Assembly: GCF_019431045.1 (NCBI RefSeq)
Contig: NZ_JAHXPT010000003.1
Coordinates: forward strand, 62,001 to 126,000
Direction: 5' to 3'
From: Clostridium weizhouense
Lineage (GTDB): Bacteria > Bacillota > Clostridia > Clostridiales > Clostridiaceae
DNA length: 64,000 bases
In this document: positions 46,528 through 56,727 of the stretch, piece after piece
How the letters are laid out: every line of letters begins with the position of its first letter
How positions within the stretch are numbered: position 1 is the stretch's first letter
Translations under genes and position numbers: made by a program
The notes under the pieces: model-generated
Seen by the model: the letters and a program-made list of their open reading frames with translations, nothing else
What the model was told of the DNA's origin: nothing
Database searches by the model: none

Positions 46528-47994
46528 GTGAAAAAATGTATATTAAATTATAAATTACATAATAAATTAATAAATATAAATTTTCCTGTTTTAGCATCTG
46601 TAATAGTTTTGATTATAGGAATTTTAACATTATTTATAAATCCTATCATAGGTATGGCAGATAATGGAGGATTTTATAAAGTTATAAATCAAAATGGGTT
46701 GTATAACTTAAATGAAAATAATAATGAAGTGTTTTTGGGATACTTTATAAAAAATTATGGTATATGTAAATATAATAATGACTATGAAAATTTAGGAATA
46801 TCAACTCAATCAATATTCATAAAAACGGCTATCTTTTTAGATATGTTCTTTACCAAAGATTATATTTTAGATATTAGATTTATGGCAGCTATATTTTTAA
46901 TAATTCAATCAATAGGAATATACTTGTTAGTAAAAACATTAATTAATAAAGTACATAATATTAAAGATAAATTAATTATTACTTTAATTGTAATTTTAAT
47001 ATTGTGTGATACGGGATACATGGCATATTACAATTCTTTTTATAGTGAAGGAGTAGAGATAAGTTGTTTCTTATTAAGTATAGGACTTCTGATGTACATG
47101 ATAGAATTTAACAAATTTACTTGGTATAACATAATATTTTTTGCTATTTCATCATTTTTATTTTTTGGAACAAAAGAACAATTAATTCCAATAGGTATTT
47201 TTATATCATTTATATTTATTGTAATAGGGAGTTATAAAAATAATATTGCAATAAAAGTATTAAGTATTATTTTATCAATAGTATTTATAATAAGTTCTAT
47301 TGTATTTTATAATTCAAATCAGGGAAATTTAAAGTATACAAACAGATATCATGCAATGAATAGAGGAATTTTATTAAATCAAAATGATGCAGATGATATT
47401 TTAAAATATTTTAAAATAAATCCTCAATACTCTTTATTAAAAGAAACTAATTTTTTTGAAGAAATAAAGTTATTAAATCCATATGATGAGTTTTTAATAG
47501 ATGAGTACTACAATAGATTTCCATTAAATAAAATTTTAGAATATTATATAACTAATCCTGGTATGTTTTTTAATATGCTTAATATTGGGTTTGATAATTC
47601 ATATTCAATTAGACCTCAAGTTATTGGAAATTATGAAAAAGTTCAGAATAAAGCTTTTGGAGAAAAATCTTATTTTTTTGCATTATGGAGTACATTTAAA
47701 GAGAAATTTATACCTAAAAATATATTAGTTACTATCATTACAATAAGTATTTATTTATATATTTCTATATCAAGATTTATAAGAGGGAAAAAATTTAATG
47801 ATAATAAGTTGGTTTTTAAAGAAGAAGCTTATTTTTATATATTTTTAACAGGTTTATCTCAGATAATTATTTCAATAATAAATGTTGGAGATGCAGATTT
47901 ATCAAAACATGTATTTATGTATAATATGGCTTTTGATTTAATTTTTATATATATGATTAGTTTATTTTTAGAAAGTAAAAACGGAAAGTCATAA
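46528..47994 (+). CDS. Polytopic membrane protein, first gene of exopolysaccharide operon
   Basis: 488 residues, GTG start after AGAAGG. About ten hydrophobic helices, with a conserved-looking extracytoplasmic motif GMADNGGFYKVINQNGLYN right after helix 1 and a second external region (about 265-350). The arrangement resembles integral-membrane glycosyltransferases or polymerases (GT39/Wzy-like), but I see no diagnostic motif. It is 11 bp upstream of the degenerate GGDEF gene and therefore very likely part of the polymer-producing machinery. Confidence 0.75.
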   Translation: MKKCILNYKLHNKLININFPVLASVIVLIIGILTLFINPIIGMADNGGFYKVINQNGLYNLNENNNEVFLGYFIKNYGICKYNNDYENLGISTQSIFIKTAIFLDMFFTKDYILDIRFMAAIFLIIQSIGIYLLVKTLINKVHNIKDKLIITLIVILILCDTGYMAYYNSFYSEGVEISCFLLSIGLLMYMIEFNKFTWYNIIFFAISSFLFFGTKEQLIPIGIFISFIFIVIGSYKNNIAIKVLSIILSIVFIISSIVFYNSNQGNLKYTNRYHAMNRGILLNQNDADDILKYFKINPQYSLLKETNFFEEIKLLNPYDEFLIDEYYNRFPLNKILEYYITNPGMFFNMLNIGFDNSYSIRPQVIGNYEKVQNKAFGEKSYFFALWSTFKEKFIPKNILVTIITISIYLYISISRFIRGKKFNDNKLVFKEEAYFYIFLTGLSQIIISIINVGDADLSKHVFMYNMAFDLIFIYMISLFLESKNGKS

Positions 47995-48005
47995 GGTGAT
48001 TGAAA

Positions 48006-48851
48006 ATGAATGTAGAAAAAAAGGTAGATATTTTAATAACAATTTTAATAACATATTTTTTTATAATTTGTATTAGTTTTAAAGTACTTCAAATTAATGA
48101 AAGTTTTGAAAATTATTTAATGCTTACGATTGTAATGATAATTGCAGTAATAAGTTATTATGTAAATGTTACGCTTTCACTAATACTTACATTGATAACT
48201 GATTTTGCTTATATGAGTTTTAAGTTATATTTAAGTATTTCAAGTAATATTGGAATTGAATTTAACACTTATTACTGGGTTGTAATAATACCTATTACAG
48301 CCTTAATAGTTTCTTTACTTTCAAAAAATACATTATTACTGCAACATAAAGCACAAACTTTAGAAGAAGAAAATTCAACACTTGTAATGATTGATCAACA
48401 TACAGGAATAAGAAATTATAGAGCTCTTATGACAGAATTACCTATTTATACAAATATAAGCAAGAGGCACAAATTACCATTGACCTTGATTATGGTTAAA
48501 ATTAAATTTGCAGATAAATTAAAAAGAATTTTAGGCAGAAAAGGATATATGGATTTATTAGTTAAAGCATGTGAGATTTTAACAAAAGCACTTAGAGAAG
48601 AAGATGTTAAGTATATAATAAATGAAAGTACATTAGTATTTATAACAATTACAGATGAAAATGGAGCTGAAATTGTTAAGAAAAGATTTAGAGAGAATAT
48701 AAGCCAAACTGATTTTGTAGATTATTCATTATATAAACATATAAAATTAGATATTCAAATGGGTTCATATACATTAGATGAATCTATTACTGATTCTATG
48801 ACTTTATTAAGACTTGTAGAAAGGGAAGTAGAATATGATATACAAGAATAA
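48006..48851 (+). CDS. Membrane-anchored degenerate GGDEF protein with intact c-di-GMP I-site
   Basis: 281 residues: four or so membrane helices (about 8-28, 35-60, 62-80, 90-110), a short coiled coil, then a GGDEF fold from about 122. The fold keeps DQHTGIRNYRAL at its start. The catalytic metal motif (DxDxF) is replaced by VKIKFAD, and GGDEF by NESTL (206-210), so it cannot make c-di-GMP. The inhibitory-site motif RxxD is exactly conserved (Arg197, Asp200) at the standard five residues before it. I infer a c-di-GMP receptor, by analogy with PelD and Listeria PssE. The ATG at 48006 follows AAGGTGA; TTG at 48000 is less likely. It overlaps the next gene by 17 bp. Confidence 0.85.
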   Translation: MNVEKKVDILITILITYFFIICISFKVLQINESFENYLMLTIVMIIAVISYYVNVTLSLILTLITDFAYMSFKLYLSISSNIGIEFNTYYWVVIIPITALIVSLLSKNTLLLQHKAQTLEEENSTLVMIDQHTGIRNYRALMTELPIYTNISKRHKLPLTLIMVKIKFADKLKRILGRKGYMDLLVKACEILTKALREEDVKYIINESTLVFITITDENGAEIVKKRFRENISQTDFVDYSLYKHIKLDIQMGSYTLDESITDSMTLLRLVEREVEYDIQE

Positions 48852-50208
48852 TCTATTTAAACATATAGTACTAATTTTAATATTAGTTTTTATATTTATA
48901 AATAGTTTATGCTTTACAAATTTAACTTATGGTGATGAGTATGAGGATAAGGTATTAATTTTATATGATTCATATAAGCAGTATGGGAATAAAGAAAATA
49001 TTTTGAATAATATAACTAAAATAGCCTTATCTACTGGGATGAAAGTTGATATTATAAAGTTAAAAGCTTATAGAGGAAAAGATTTATCAGGGTATAAAGG
49101 GATATTTATATTATGTTCAACTAAAAATAGTTTTAATAATTCTATAAAGAACAATTTATATAATTATAATAAACAAATTTTTTGGTTTGGAGAAGATTCA
49201 GAAATTAATTTTTTTAAAAATAATAGTATAGAATATATACATCATTTAGAGTTTAATGAGGATAAATATAGAGAAATATATAATTTGATTTATAATTTCT
49301 TTAAAAAAGAAGATTATTATAAAAATAAAGTATATTTTTGCTTAGATGAAGTTACTCCATTTAATGATTTAAACGTTCTAATAGAAGAAATAAATTATTT
49401 AAAGGAATGGGGAATACCATTTTTCATACAAGTAACTCCGGTTTTTGAAAATAAAAATTTACCTGCAATGAATAGGTTTACGGAGGTTTTAAGATATGCA
49501 CAGTCAAATGGTGGAGAAATTGTTTTAACTATGCCTTATTTAGATAATTTAAATATTAAGAAGGATATATTAACTAAAAAAATCGAAGAAGGATTTTTAA
49601 ATTATATAGATTATTGGGTATATCCAATAGCATTTAGTATACCTGATTACTGGTTATATAGAGAAGACTTTAAATCACTATTAGAAAAGAGTAATACATT
49701 ATTATTATCCTCAAGTAATGACTTAAAAGTTTTAGAATTTGATAGTTATTCAATTTTTGATTATAAAAATATAATTGAAAAAGTTAGTTTTGATAATGAA
49801 AAAAATAGATTTTTCAATGAATTAAGCAATAATGTAGCAATAAGTGTGAGTAGTAAATTATCATTTGATGATTTTAAAAAAAGTGTAAGTATACTAAAAA
49901 ATAGGGATATAGACTTTAAAAGTACATATAGTATAAACAGTAATATAAAAATTGAAAATATGAATATTATAAGTAATCAACAAGGAATATTTTTGAATAA
50001 TAAAAATGTATCTCAATCAAGGTTTATTGATAATAAAGAATATATGTATTCTTTATATGGAGAACAAAATGAAAATAATAATAAAGTAAATATAAATTTA
50101 CGTTTAACTAATAAGATATTAGAAATAAGTACATTTGTTGTAGTAATAATTTTTATAATAATCGTTTTAATTAGTATAAAAATTGATAGGAGAAAATTCT
50201 TCAAATAG
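48835..50208 (+). CDS. DUF2334-type membrane-anchored polysaccharide deacetylase-like protein
   Basis: 457 residues with an N-terminal signal/anchor (about 8-28), a long extracellular domain and a C-terminal helix (about 425-448) followed by a basic tail. The region VYFCLDEVTPFNDL and PFFIQVTPVFE matches the DUF2334 group of the polysaccharide-deacetylase (NodB-like) barrel superfamily; the usual metal motif is not clear to me. It starts within the end of the GGDEF-like gene, so translation is coupled. It probably modifies or trims the exported polymer. Confidence 0.78.
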   Translation: MIYKNNLFKHIVLILILVFIFINSLCFTNLTYGDEYEDKVLILYDSYKQYGNKENILNNITKIALSTGMKVDIIKLKAYRGKDLSGYKGIFILCSTKNSFNNSIKNNLYNYNKQIFWFGEDSEINFFKNNSIEYIHHLEFNEDKYREIYNLIYNFFKKEDYYKNKVYFCLDEVTPFNDLNVLIEEINYLKEWGIPFFIQVTPVFENKNLPAMNRFTEVLRYAQSNGGEIVLTMPYLDNLNIKKDILTKKIEEGFLNYIDYWVYPIAFSIPDYWLYREDFKSLLEKSNTLLLSSSNDLKVLEFDSYSIFDYKNIIEKVSFDNEKNRFFNELSNNVAISVSSKLSFDDFKKSVSILKNRDIDFKSTYSINSNIKIENMNIISNQQGIFLNNKNVSQSRFIDNKEYMYSLYGEQNENNNKVNINLRLTNKILEISTFVVVIIFIIIVLISIKIDRRKFFK

Positions 50209-50220
50209 GGAGAAATAGGA

Positions 50221-51471
50221 ATGAACGTATTTGATTATATGGCAATATATTCACTTAGTGTAATATGGATAATAATTTTTATAAATATTATTTTGGTTAT
50301 AGCTGGATATGTTTATTATTCTAAAATACATAATAAATATATGAAGAAAACATTAACATATTATCCAACTGTATCGATTATGGTACCTGCACATAATGAA
50401 GCAATTGTTATAAGGAAAACAGTAGAATCATTATTAAATTTAGATTATCCACATGATAAATATGAAATTATAATCATTAATGATAATTCTAGTGATAATT
50501 CTGCTGAAATATTAAAAAATATTAAAAAAAGTGTTCCAGATAGAAACTTAATAATAATAAATACAGACAATATCATTGGAGGAAAAGGAAAATCAAATGC
50601 TCTTAATATTGGTCTTAGTAAAAGTAAAGGAGATATACTTGCAATTTATGATGCAGATAATACTCCAGATTCAAAGGCGTTAAAGTATTTGGTAGAAACA
50701 TTATTAGAAGATAAAAATTTAGGCGCAGTTATTGGTAAATTCAGATGTAGAAATAAAAATAGAAATTTATTAACTAGGTTCATAAATATAGAGACATTAA
50801 CATATCAATGGATGGCACAAGCAGGAAGGTGGAATTTATTTAACTTATGTACTATACCAGGAACAAACTTTGTTGTTAGAAGAGATATAATGGAAAGTAT
50901 GGGTGGATGGGATACAAAGGCTATAACAGAAGATACAGAAGTAAGTTTTAGAATTTATATGATGGGATATAAAATAAAATTTATGCCTCTTGCAGTAACA
51001 TATGAACAAGAACCAGAAACGTTAAAAGTATGGTTTAAACAACGAAACAGATGGGCAAAAGGCAATACTTATGTTGTTATTAAAAATTTCAAATATTTAT
51101 TTAAAAATGGTTTTGGAGTTACAAAATTTGATATTTTATATTATACTATGATTTACTTTTTCTTCTTATCAGCTAGTGTTATTTCTGATGGACTATTTAT
51201 ACTAGGTATTGGACAAATAATCCATATAAATATTACTGGCTATGGATTGATATTATGGATTATGGCATATTTAGTATTTAATCTTTCTATAATGATAGCA
51301 ATATCAACTGAAAAAGGAGAGTTAAACTTTAAAAATATACTTGTTATATCGATAATGTATTTTACTTATTGTAAGTTATGGGCTATTGTTGCAGTTATGG
51401 GATTTTATAATTATTTAAAGGACTTATTATTAAAAAAAGAAACAAAGTGGTATAAGACTGAGAGATTCTAA
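50221..51471 (+). CDS. BcsA-like processive glycosyltransferase (GT2)
   Basis: 416 residues. N-terminal helix (about 12-32), GT2 domain with substrate Asp in NDNSSDNS, YDADNTPD (DxD), TEDTEVSFRI and QRNRWAKG (the QxxRW of processive synthases), then four C-terminal helices. There is no PilZ domain, unlike BcsA, so direct c-di-GMP binding is not expected; the GGDEF-like protein upstream may supply it. The polymer could be a beta-glucan or another hexose; the sequence does not decide. It lies 12 bp from the DUF2334 gene. Confidence 0.9.
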   Translation: MNVFDYMAIYSLSVIWIIIFINIILVIAGYVYYSKIHNKYMKKTLTYYPTVSIMVPAHNEAIVIRKTVESLLNLDYPHDKYEIIIINDNSSDNSAEILKNIKKSVPDRNLIIINTDNIIGGKGKSNALNIGLSKSKGDILAIYDADNTPDSKALKYLVETLLEDKNLGAVIGKFRCRNKNRNLLTRFINIETLTYQWMAQAGRWNLFNLCTIPGTNFVVRRDIMESMGGWDTKAITEDTEVSFRIYMMGYKIKFMPLAVTYEQEPETLKVWFKQRNRWAKGNTYVVIKNFKYLFKNGFGVTKFDILYYTMIYFFFLSASVISDGLFILGIGQIIHINITGYGLILWIMAYLVFNLSIMIAISTEKGELNFKNILVISIMYFTYCKLWAIVAVMGFYNYLKDLLLKKETKWYKTERF

Positions 51472-51486
51472 TGAGGTGATATAAAA

Positions 51487-53694
51487 ATGAGTAATCATAA
51501 AAAAAGACTTTTTTTAATTTTATTGATTATAATTATTATAAATATTATACCTTTAAGAGTAAAAGCAGAAACTATTAAGAATTCAAACAACATAGAAAAA
51601 GAATTTAATATTAAAAAATATAATCTTGGTAATGATGTATCTTTTAAAGGGGTATTTTCTAGTCATAGTTGGTATTTTAAGATTAATGAGTGGTGGAATG
51701 TGAACTCGGTTTATACAGAAATTAAGTTCTCACTAAATCAATTATTAGATAAAGAAACATATCTATTAATTTCAGTTAATAATAAGCCTTTTTATTCTCA
51801 GAAAATATATTATGATAACAAAAGTGAAGTTCAAAATATTAAAGTTAATATTCCTAAAGATATGATTGTTTATGGAAGTAATGAATTAAAGGTTGAAACT
51901 TATTCAAGAATTTCAGATTTACCATGTGTAGATGACGTTAATACTGCTAATTGGATTGTTTTAAAAGGTGACTCTAATATAGATGTAAATTTTAATAATA
52001 TTCTAGCAGATAATAATATATCTAATTTTCCTTATCCATATTTGAAAGAAAATAATGAGGATAGCTCTTCAACATGTATAGTTATACCTAATGATTATAC
52101 AGATGGTGAATTAAGTGCGGCATTACTTTTAAATTCATATTTTGGAAAAATATATGATAATGGTGATTTTAGAGGGAAGATCTATAAATATGATGATTTT
52201 ATTGATCAAGGAGTTTATAGTGGAATTTATATTGGAAATTATGAAAATTTACCAAGTGAAATAAGTTTTTTAAGTGATAATAAAGAGAATTGTACTATAA
52301 AAACAATAAATTCACCATATATAAATAAGGAAAATATGAAAATGTTATTAATTGTAAGTAATGATGATAATAATTTAATAAAAGCTATTAAAACACTTAT
52401 GAATAAAGAATTAGTTTATCAACTGGAGAGTGATATTTTTATAGTTGATAAAAGTTTAGAAGAAGAAAATAAAATCTTAGATGAAAGTGAAAAAATAACT
52501 TTTAAGGATATGGGATTTAATGAATTAAATTTAAAAGGAGAATTTAGACGAAGTGCTACGTTAAATTATAGTTTACCTAAAAATAGAAAATTAAGTTCTG
52601 GAGACAAAATAAAAATTTTTATGAGATATTCTCAAAATTTGGATTTTGATAGAGCTTTAGTGACAATTTACATAAATGAAACGCCTATAGGAAGTAAAAA
52701 ACTTGAAAAAGAAAAATGTAATAATGATGAATTAGAATTAGTTATACCAGAAGATATTAAAGAAAGTAATTATATGAAATTTAAGATAACATTTGATTTA
52801 GAAATTCTTAACTCATATTGTGAAAAAAGACAAGGAGAAATGCCATGGGCATTAGTGAGTAATGAATCTTATTTATATACAGGATTAAATAATGTTACAA
52901 ATTATTATTTTTCTAATTATGGAAGTCCATTTATTAAAGATAGAATGTATAATGATACATTAGTAATATTACCAGATGATTTAACATCCGAAGATTTAAC
53001 TGAAATAGGAAAAGTTTTTGGTTATTTAGGAAAAGATCTACATTACAATAATGGAAATTTAAAAGCTATAAGAAATTCAAATTTAAAAGGTGAAGAAAAA
53101 GAAAATAATATAATAATTTATGGAACTCCTGAAAAAAATACAATTATAAAGAATTTAAATAATTATTTATGGTTTAAATTTAATGATACATATTCAAAGT
53201 TTATATCAAATGAAAAATTGTTTTTAACTGATCCATTTTCAAGTAAAATTTCAGTATTCCAATTAGATGTATCTCCATATAATTCTCAAAAAGCTATGCT
53301 TATAATAACTTCTCCAAATGAAAAAATATTGAGAGATTCATTGGAATATTTAAGTTCTTCTAGTAAAATTTATGAATTAAATGGAGATTCTGTAGTTATA
53401 GATGAATATGGAAATATAAAAACATATAAGATAAAAAAAGATATTGAACCACCAACTTATAGCAAAGTGGCTGTATTAAAAGAAAAAGATAAAGGGATTT
53501 TGATTATTATGGTATTATTTTTAGTCTTTGGATTAATATCAGGTATTTTATATTATTTAAAATACAAATCTTTATCAAAAGGTAATCAATCAGTACAAAA
53601 TAAAAACAATTCAAATAAAAGAATTATTTTTGAAAAAACAAATGTTTATAAAAAAGGTACTAAAGAAGAAACAACAAAGGATTTTTTCGATTAA
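51487..53694 (+). CDS. BcsB-like exopolysaccharide co-factor
   Basis: 735 residues with a signal peptide (about 1-28) and one C-terminal membrane helix (about 680-702) plus a short cytosolic tail. The body has two related halves with jelly-roll/flavodoxin-like motifs (e.g. TCIVIPNDYTDGEL and NDTLVILPDDLTSEDL), the pattern of BcsB (PF03170). It would sit outside the membrane beside the GT2 synthase and guide the polymer. It is 15 bp from the GT2 gene and ends the operon; no obvious terminator follows immediately. Confidence 0.85.
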   Translation: MSNHKKRLFLILLIIIIINIIPLRVKAETIKNSNNIEKEFNIKKYNLGNDVSFKGVFSSHSWYFKINEWWNVNSVYTEIKFSLNQLLDKETYLLISVNNKPFYSQKIYYDNKSEVQNIKVNIPKDMIVYGSNELKVETYSRISDLPCVDDVNTANWIVLKGDSNIDVNFNNILADNNISNFPYPYLKENNEDSSSTCIVIPNDYTDGELSAALLLNSYFGKIYDNGDFRGKIYKYDDFIDQGVYSGIYIGNYENLPSEISFLSDNKENCTIKTINSPYINKENMKMLLIVSNDDNNLIKAIKTLMNKELVYQLESDIFIVDKSLEEENKILDESEKITFKDMGFNELNLKGEFRRSATLNYSLPKNRKLSSGDKIKIFMRYSQNLDFDRALVTIYINETPIGSKKLEKEKCNNDELELVIPEDIKESNYMKFKITFDLEILNSYCEKRQGEMPWALVSNESYLYTGLNNVTNYYFSNYGSPFIKDRMYNDTLVILPDDLTSEDLTEIGKVFGYLGKDLHYNNGNLKAIRNSNLKGEEKENNIIIYGTPEKNTIIKNLNNYLWFKFNDTYSKFISNEKLFLTDPFSSKISVFQLDVSPYNSQKAMLIITSPNEKILRDSLEYLSSSSKIYELNGDSVVIDEYGNIKTYKIKKDIEPPTYSKVAVLKEKDKGILIIMVLFLVFGLISGILYYLKYKSLSKGNQSVQNKNNSNKRIIFEKTNVYKKGTKEETTKDFFD

Positions 53695-53822
53695 AAATTT
53701 ATAAATGCAAAGAAAAAATAATACTAATAAAAGGACAATTTAAATTTGAAACATTAAATATAAATGAATATAAAAATAACACGAAAAAGAATAGAAAAAT
53801 AGGTTGAAAAGTTCATATTAAA

Positions 53823-53851
53823 TTGACAAACACTGTTATAAATTATAGAAT
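53823..53851 (+). promoter_or_regulatory. Strong promoter upstream of UPF0237/UPF0210 genes
   Basis: TTGACA (53823-53828), 17-bp spacer and TAGAAT (53846-53851). The start codon is about 280 bp further on. The gap 53695-54128 also holds a partial MITE-like sequence near 53893-53935 (TATGTTTTTAA, then GATATTATAGCATAA). Confidence 0.6.
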
Positions 53852-54128
53852 TAAAGTATTATTTTAGCATATTTATAAATTAAATAGATTATGTTTTTAA
53901 ATAGTTTTGATATTATAGCATAAGGATGAAGATTTTTATTTTAAAAGTTTTATCTATTGGAGTATCATAGTTTTAATAAAGATTATATTTATTTTGGATA
54001 ACGATTTCTAATCTTAAGTTGGAAAAATATTTTATACAAAAATAAGAAAGTCTTTTATATTACAATGTTGATATAACTTAAAACATAATCTTAAAATTAA
54101 TATTAAATTATGAATGGAGAAGATAAGC

Positions 54129-54398
54129 ATGAAAGCAATATTAACAGTAATTGGGGAAGATAAAGTAGGCATAATTTCTGGGGTAAGCACAACGTTAAAA
54201 GAATTTGATATTAACATATTGGATGTTAACCAAACTATAATGCAGGGTTTTTTTACAATGATGATGATATTAGATTGTGAAAAAATGAATGCACAATTTG
54301 AAGATGTTCATAAAGCATTAACTATTAAAGGGCTTGAACTAGGTGTCGAAGTTAAGATTCAAAGAGAAGAAATTTTTAAATCAATGCATTCATTATAA
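54129..54398 (+). CDS. UPF0237 ACT-domain protein
   Basis: 89 residues, a single ACT domain ([35 protein letters not shown]), matching the UPF0237 family. ACT domains bind amino acids or similar small ligands. The ATG at 54129 follows GGAG; an ATG at 54114 lies before the ribosome binding site. It is 17 bp from the UPF0210 gene, a pairing conserved in many Firmicutes and suggesting that the two work together. Confidence 0.9.
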   Translation: MKAILTVIGEDKVGIISGVSTTLKEFDINILDVNQTIMQGFFTMMMILDCEKMNAQFEDVHKALTIKGLELGVEVKIQREEIFKSMHSL

Positions 54399-54415
54399 TT
54401 ATTGGGGGAGAACTT

Positions 54416-55771
54416 ATGAATACTAATAAAATACTTGAAACAATAAAAATGATTGAGGAAGAAAAATTAGATGTAAGAACTATAACAATGGGGATTTCAT
54501 TATTAGATTGTATAGATCCTGATGGAGAAAAAGCTAGAATTAAAATATATGATAAAATCACAAAATCTGCAGAACATTTAGTAGAAGTAGGAAGACAAAT
54601 AGAATCAGAATTTGGAATTCCTATTGTTAATAAGAGAGTATCAATAACACCAATGTCTATAATTGCAGGAGCAAGTGGAGATACAAGTTATGTAAAATTT
54701 GCTCAAACTTTAGATAGAGCGGCACAAACATTAGGTATAGATTTTTTAGGTGGTTTTTCAGCTTTAGTACAAAAAGGATGTACAAAGGGAGATAAAATTT
54801 TAATCAGTTCAATTCCTGAAGCATTGGCTACTACAAAAAAGGTATGTGCATCTGTTAATGTTGGATGTACTAAATCTGGTATAAATATGAATGCAGTTAG
54901 AGATATGGGGGAAATTATAAAACAAACTGCAGAACTAACTAAAGATACCAAAGGATTTGGATGTGCTAAATTAGTTGTATTTGCAAATGCGGTTGAAGAT
55001 AACCCATTTATGGCAGGTGCTTTTCACGGCGTTGGAGAAGCAGAGAAAATTATAAATGTTGGAGTAAGTGGTCCAGGTGTTGTTAAAAGAGCACTTGAAA
55101 AAGTTAGAGGAGAATCATTTGATGTTGTAGCTGAAACAATTAAAAAGACTGCTTTTAAGATAACTAGAATGGGTGAGTTAGTAGCTAGAGAAGCCTCAAA
55201 AAGGTTAGATGTACCTTTTGGAATAGTAGATTTATCTCTTGCTCCAACACCAGCAGTTGGAGATTCAGTTGCGGAAATTTTAGAAGAAATAGGTCTTGAA
55301 ACAGTAGGAACTCATGGTACAATAGCAGCTTTAGCAATGCTTAATGATGCAGTTAAAAAAGGTGGAGTAATGGCTTGTAGTCATGTTGGAGGATTAAGTG
55401 GAGCATTCATACCAGTTTCAGAAGATGCAGGAATGATAGATGCTGTTGTTAAAGGTTCATTAAATTTAGAAAAATTAGAAGGAATGACGTGTGTATGTTC
55501 TGTTGGTCTTGATATGATTGCAATTCCGGGGGATACTCCAGCTTCAACAATTTCAGCTATGATTGCAGATGAAGCTGCAATTGGTGTTATAAATAATAAG
55601 ACTACGGCAGTAAGAATTATTCCAGCTCCAGGATGTAAAGTTGGAGATATGGTTGAATTTGGTGGACTTTTGGGTACAGCACCTGTAATGAAAGTAAATA
55701 GCAATTCATCAGATTTATTTGCAAAAAGAGGTGGGAGAATTCCAGCTCCAATACATTCATTTAAAAACTAA
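54416..55771 (+). CDS. UPF0210 (DUF711/PFL-like) protein
   Basis: 451 residues. Conserved stretches include [27 protein letters not shown] and [31 protein letters not shown], typical of UPF0210, a structurally characterised family without settled function. It is the second gene after the ACT-domain protein. A strong terminator follows at 55851-55891. Confidence 0.9.
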   Translation: MNTNKILETIKMIEEEKLDVRTITMGISLLDCIDPDGEKARIKIYDKITKSAEHLVEVGRQIESEFGIPIVNKRVSITPMSIIAGASGDTSYVKFAQTLDRAAQTLGIDFLGGFSALVQKGCTKGDKILISSIPEALATTKKVCASVNVGCTKSGINMNAVRDMGEIIKQTAELTKDTKGFGCAKLVVFANAVEDNPFMAGAFHGVGEAEKIINVGVSGPGVVKRALEKVRGESFDVVAETIKKTAFKITRMGELVAREASKRLDVPFGIVDLSLAPTPAVGDSVAEILEEIGLETVGTHGTIAALAMLNDAVKKGGVMACSHVGGLSGAFIPVSEDAGMIDAVVKGSLNLEKLEGMTCVCSVGLDMIAIPGDTPASTISAMIADEAAIGVINNKTTAVRIIPAPGCKVGDMVEFGGLLGTAPVMKVNSNSSDLFAKRGGRIPAPIHSFKN

Positions 55772-55774
55772 ATT

Positions 55775-55840
55775 GTGTTTTGAAGTTATGTTAATATTAT
55801 AGTATAAAGTTCATCTATAGAGGACTTTACTTTAAAATAT
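55775..55840 (+). repeat. Partial MITE-like sequence
   Basis: TGTTTTGAAGTTATGTTAAT, then ATTATAGTATAAAGTTCATC and AGGACTTTACTTTAAAAT match the left arm of the 56728-56950 element in the same order. Confidence 0.5.
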
Positions 55841-55850
55841 ATTCTATATT

Positions 55851-55891
55851 AAAAGCCAATAATACTATATTAGGGTATTATTGGCTTTATT
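55851..55891. terminator. Terminator between convergent genes
   Basis: AAAGCCAATAATAC pairs perfectly with GTATTATTGGCTTT. Confidence 0.8.
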
Positions 55892-56056
55892 AGATTTTAT
55901 AATATTTTGAATGTATCTAGTTGAAAGCATTAATATATAGATAAAATTATAAGATTATTTAAGTAAAATAAGATATTATTAATATGAATATAGCTCCAAG
56001 TATTATGGATTTAGAATTAAAATTATAATTAATATTAAATTATAAAGACATTAATT

Positions 56057-56671
56057 TTACTCTAAAGTGGAATCTTTATCTGAAAATTTACATTTAACTA
56101 AATAAACATAATCAAATTCTTTTAAAATTTTAGGATTATCTAAATATTCATTAGTAGAATATATTGACATACTACCATTATCTTTAAATAGGTATGCTTG
56201 AAGAATTATTTCTTTATCAATACTAATCTCAACAGGATCTAAAAGCTTAGTGTATCCCTTTGAATATTTTGAATCAGTTTCGAATTGATTATTAGTTTTG
56301 AAAGAGTAATTAGCTATATTTTCATCATCAGCAAATGAAAAATTCCATTGATAATTATCTGATGTATTAGTATTTATTGATATCTTCCCAGTGGGATTCT
56401 TTAATGAAAAACATGAATAATTATTTAAATTTAATTTCTCACCATTATTATATCCTTCAATCCAGATTGATAAGGTTTTTATTTTTTTATCAATATTAAA
56501 ATTAAAAATAGCGTATTGACTTTGTCCAGAGATAAGTTTAGCAATTGTCTCTTCGTTTTTACTTAAAGCATAAGGAGCTAGTTGGTTTGATAAAAACATA
56601 GTATTTTTGTTACAAGAAATAAAAACACAGCTAATTAACAAAGAAAGAATTAAAATAGTTATTTTTCTCAT
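56057..56671 (-). CDS. Hypothetical lipoprotein
   Basis: 204 residues. The N terminus has a lipoprotein signal (MRKITILILSLLISCVFISC) with lipobox FISC and Cys20, so it should be attached to the outer face of the membrane. The mature part is beta-rich with a CFSLKNPTGKISI motif. No family recognised. AAAGGAG precedes the ATG. Confidence 0.75.
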   Translation of the reverse strand: MRKITILILSLLISCVFISCNKNTMFLSNQLAPYALSKNEETIAKLISGQSQYAIFNFNIDKKIKTLSIWIEGYNNGEKLNLNNYSCFSLKNPTGKISINTNTSDNYQWNFSFADDENIANYSFKTNNQFETDSKYSKGYTKLLDPVEISIDKEIILQAYLFKDNGSMSIYSTNEYLDNPKILKEFDYVYLVKCKFSDKDSTLE

Positions 56672-56727
56672 AAGGTTCTCCTTTTATTTTGATAGATACT
56701 ATTTATAATAATTATTTTTATATATAG

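Noticed and set aside
50013-50204. Minus-strand 63-residue frame in the DUF2334 gene
   Set aside because: Shadow of the transmembrane helix of the plus-strand gene; no ribosome binding site.
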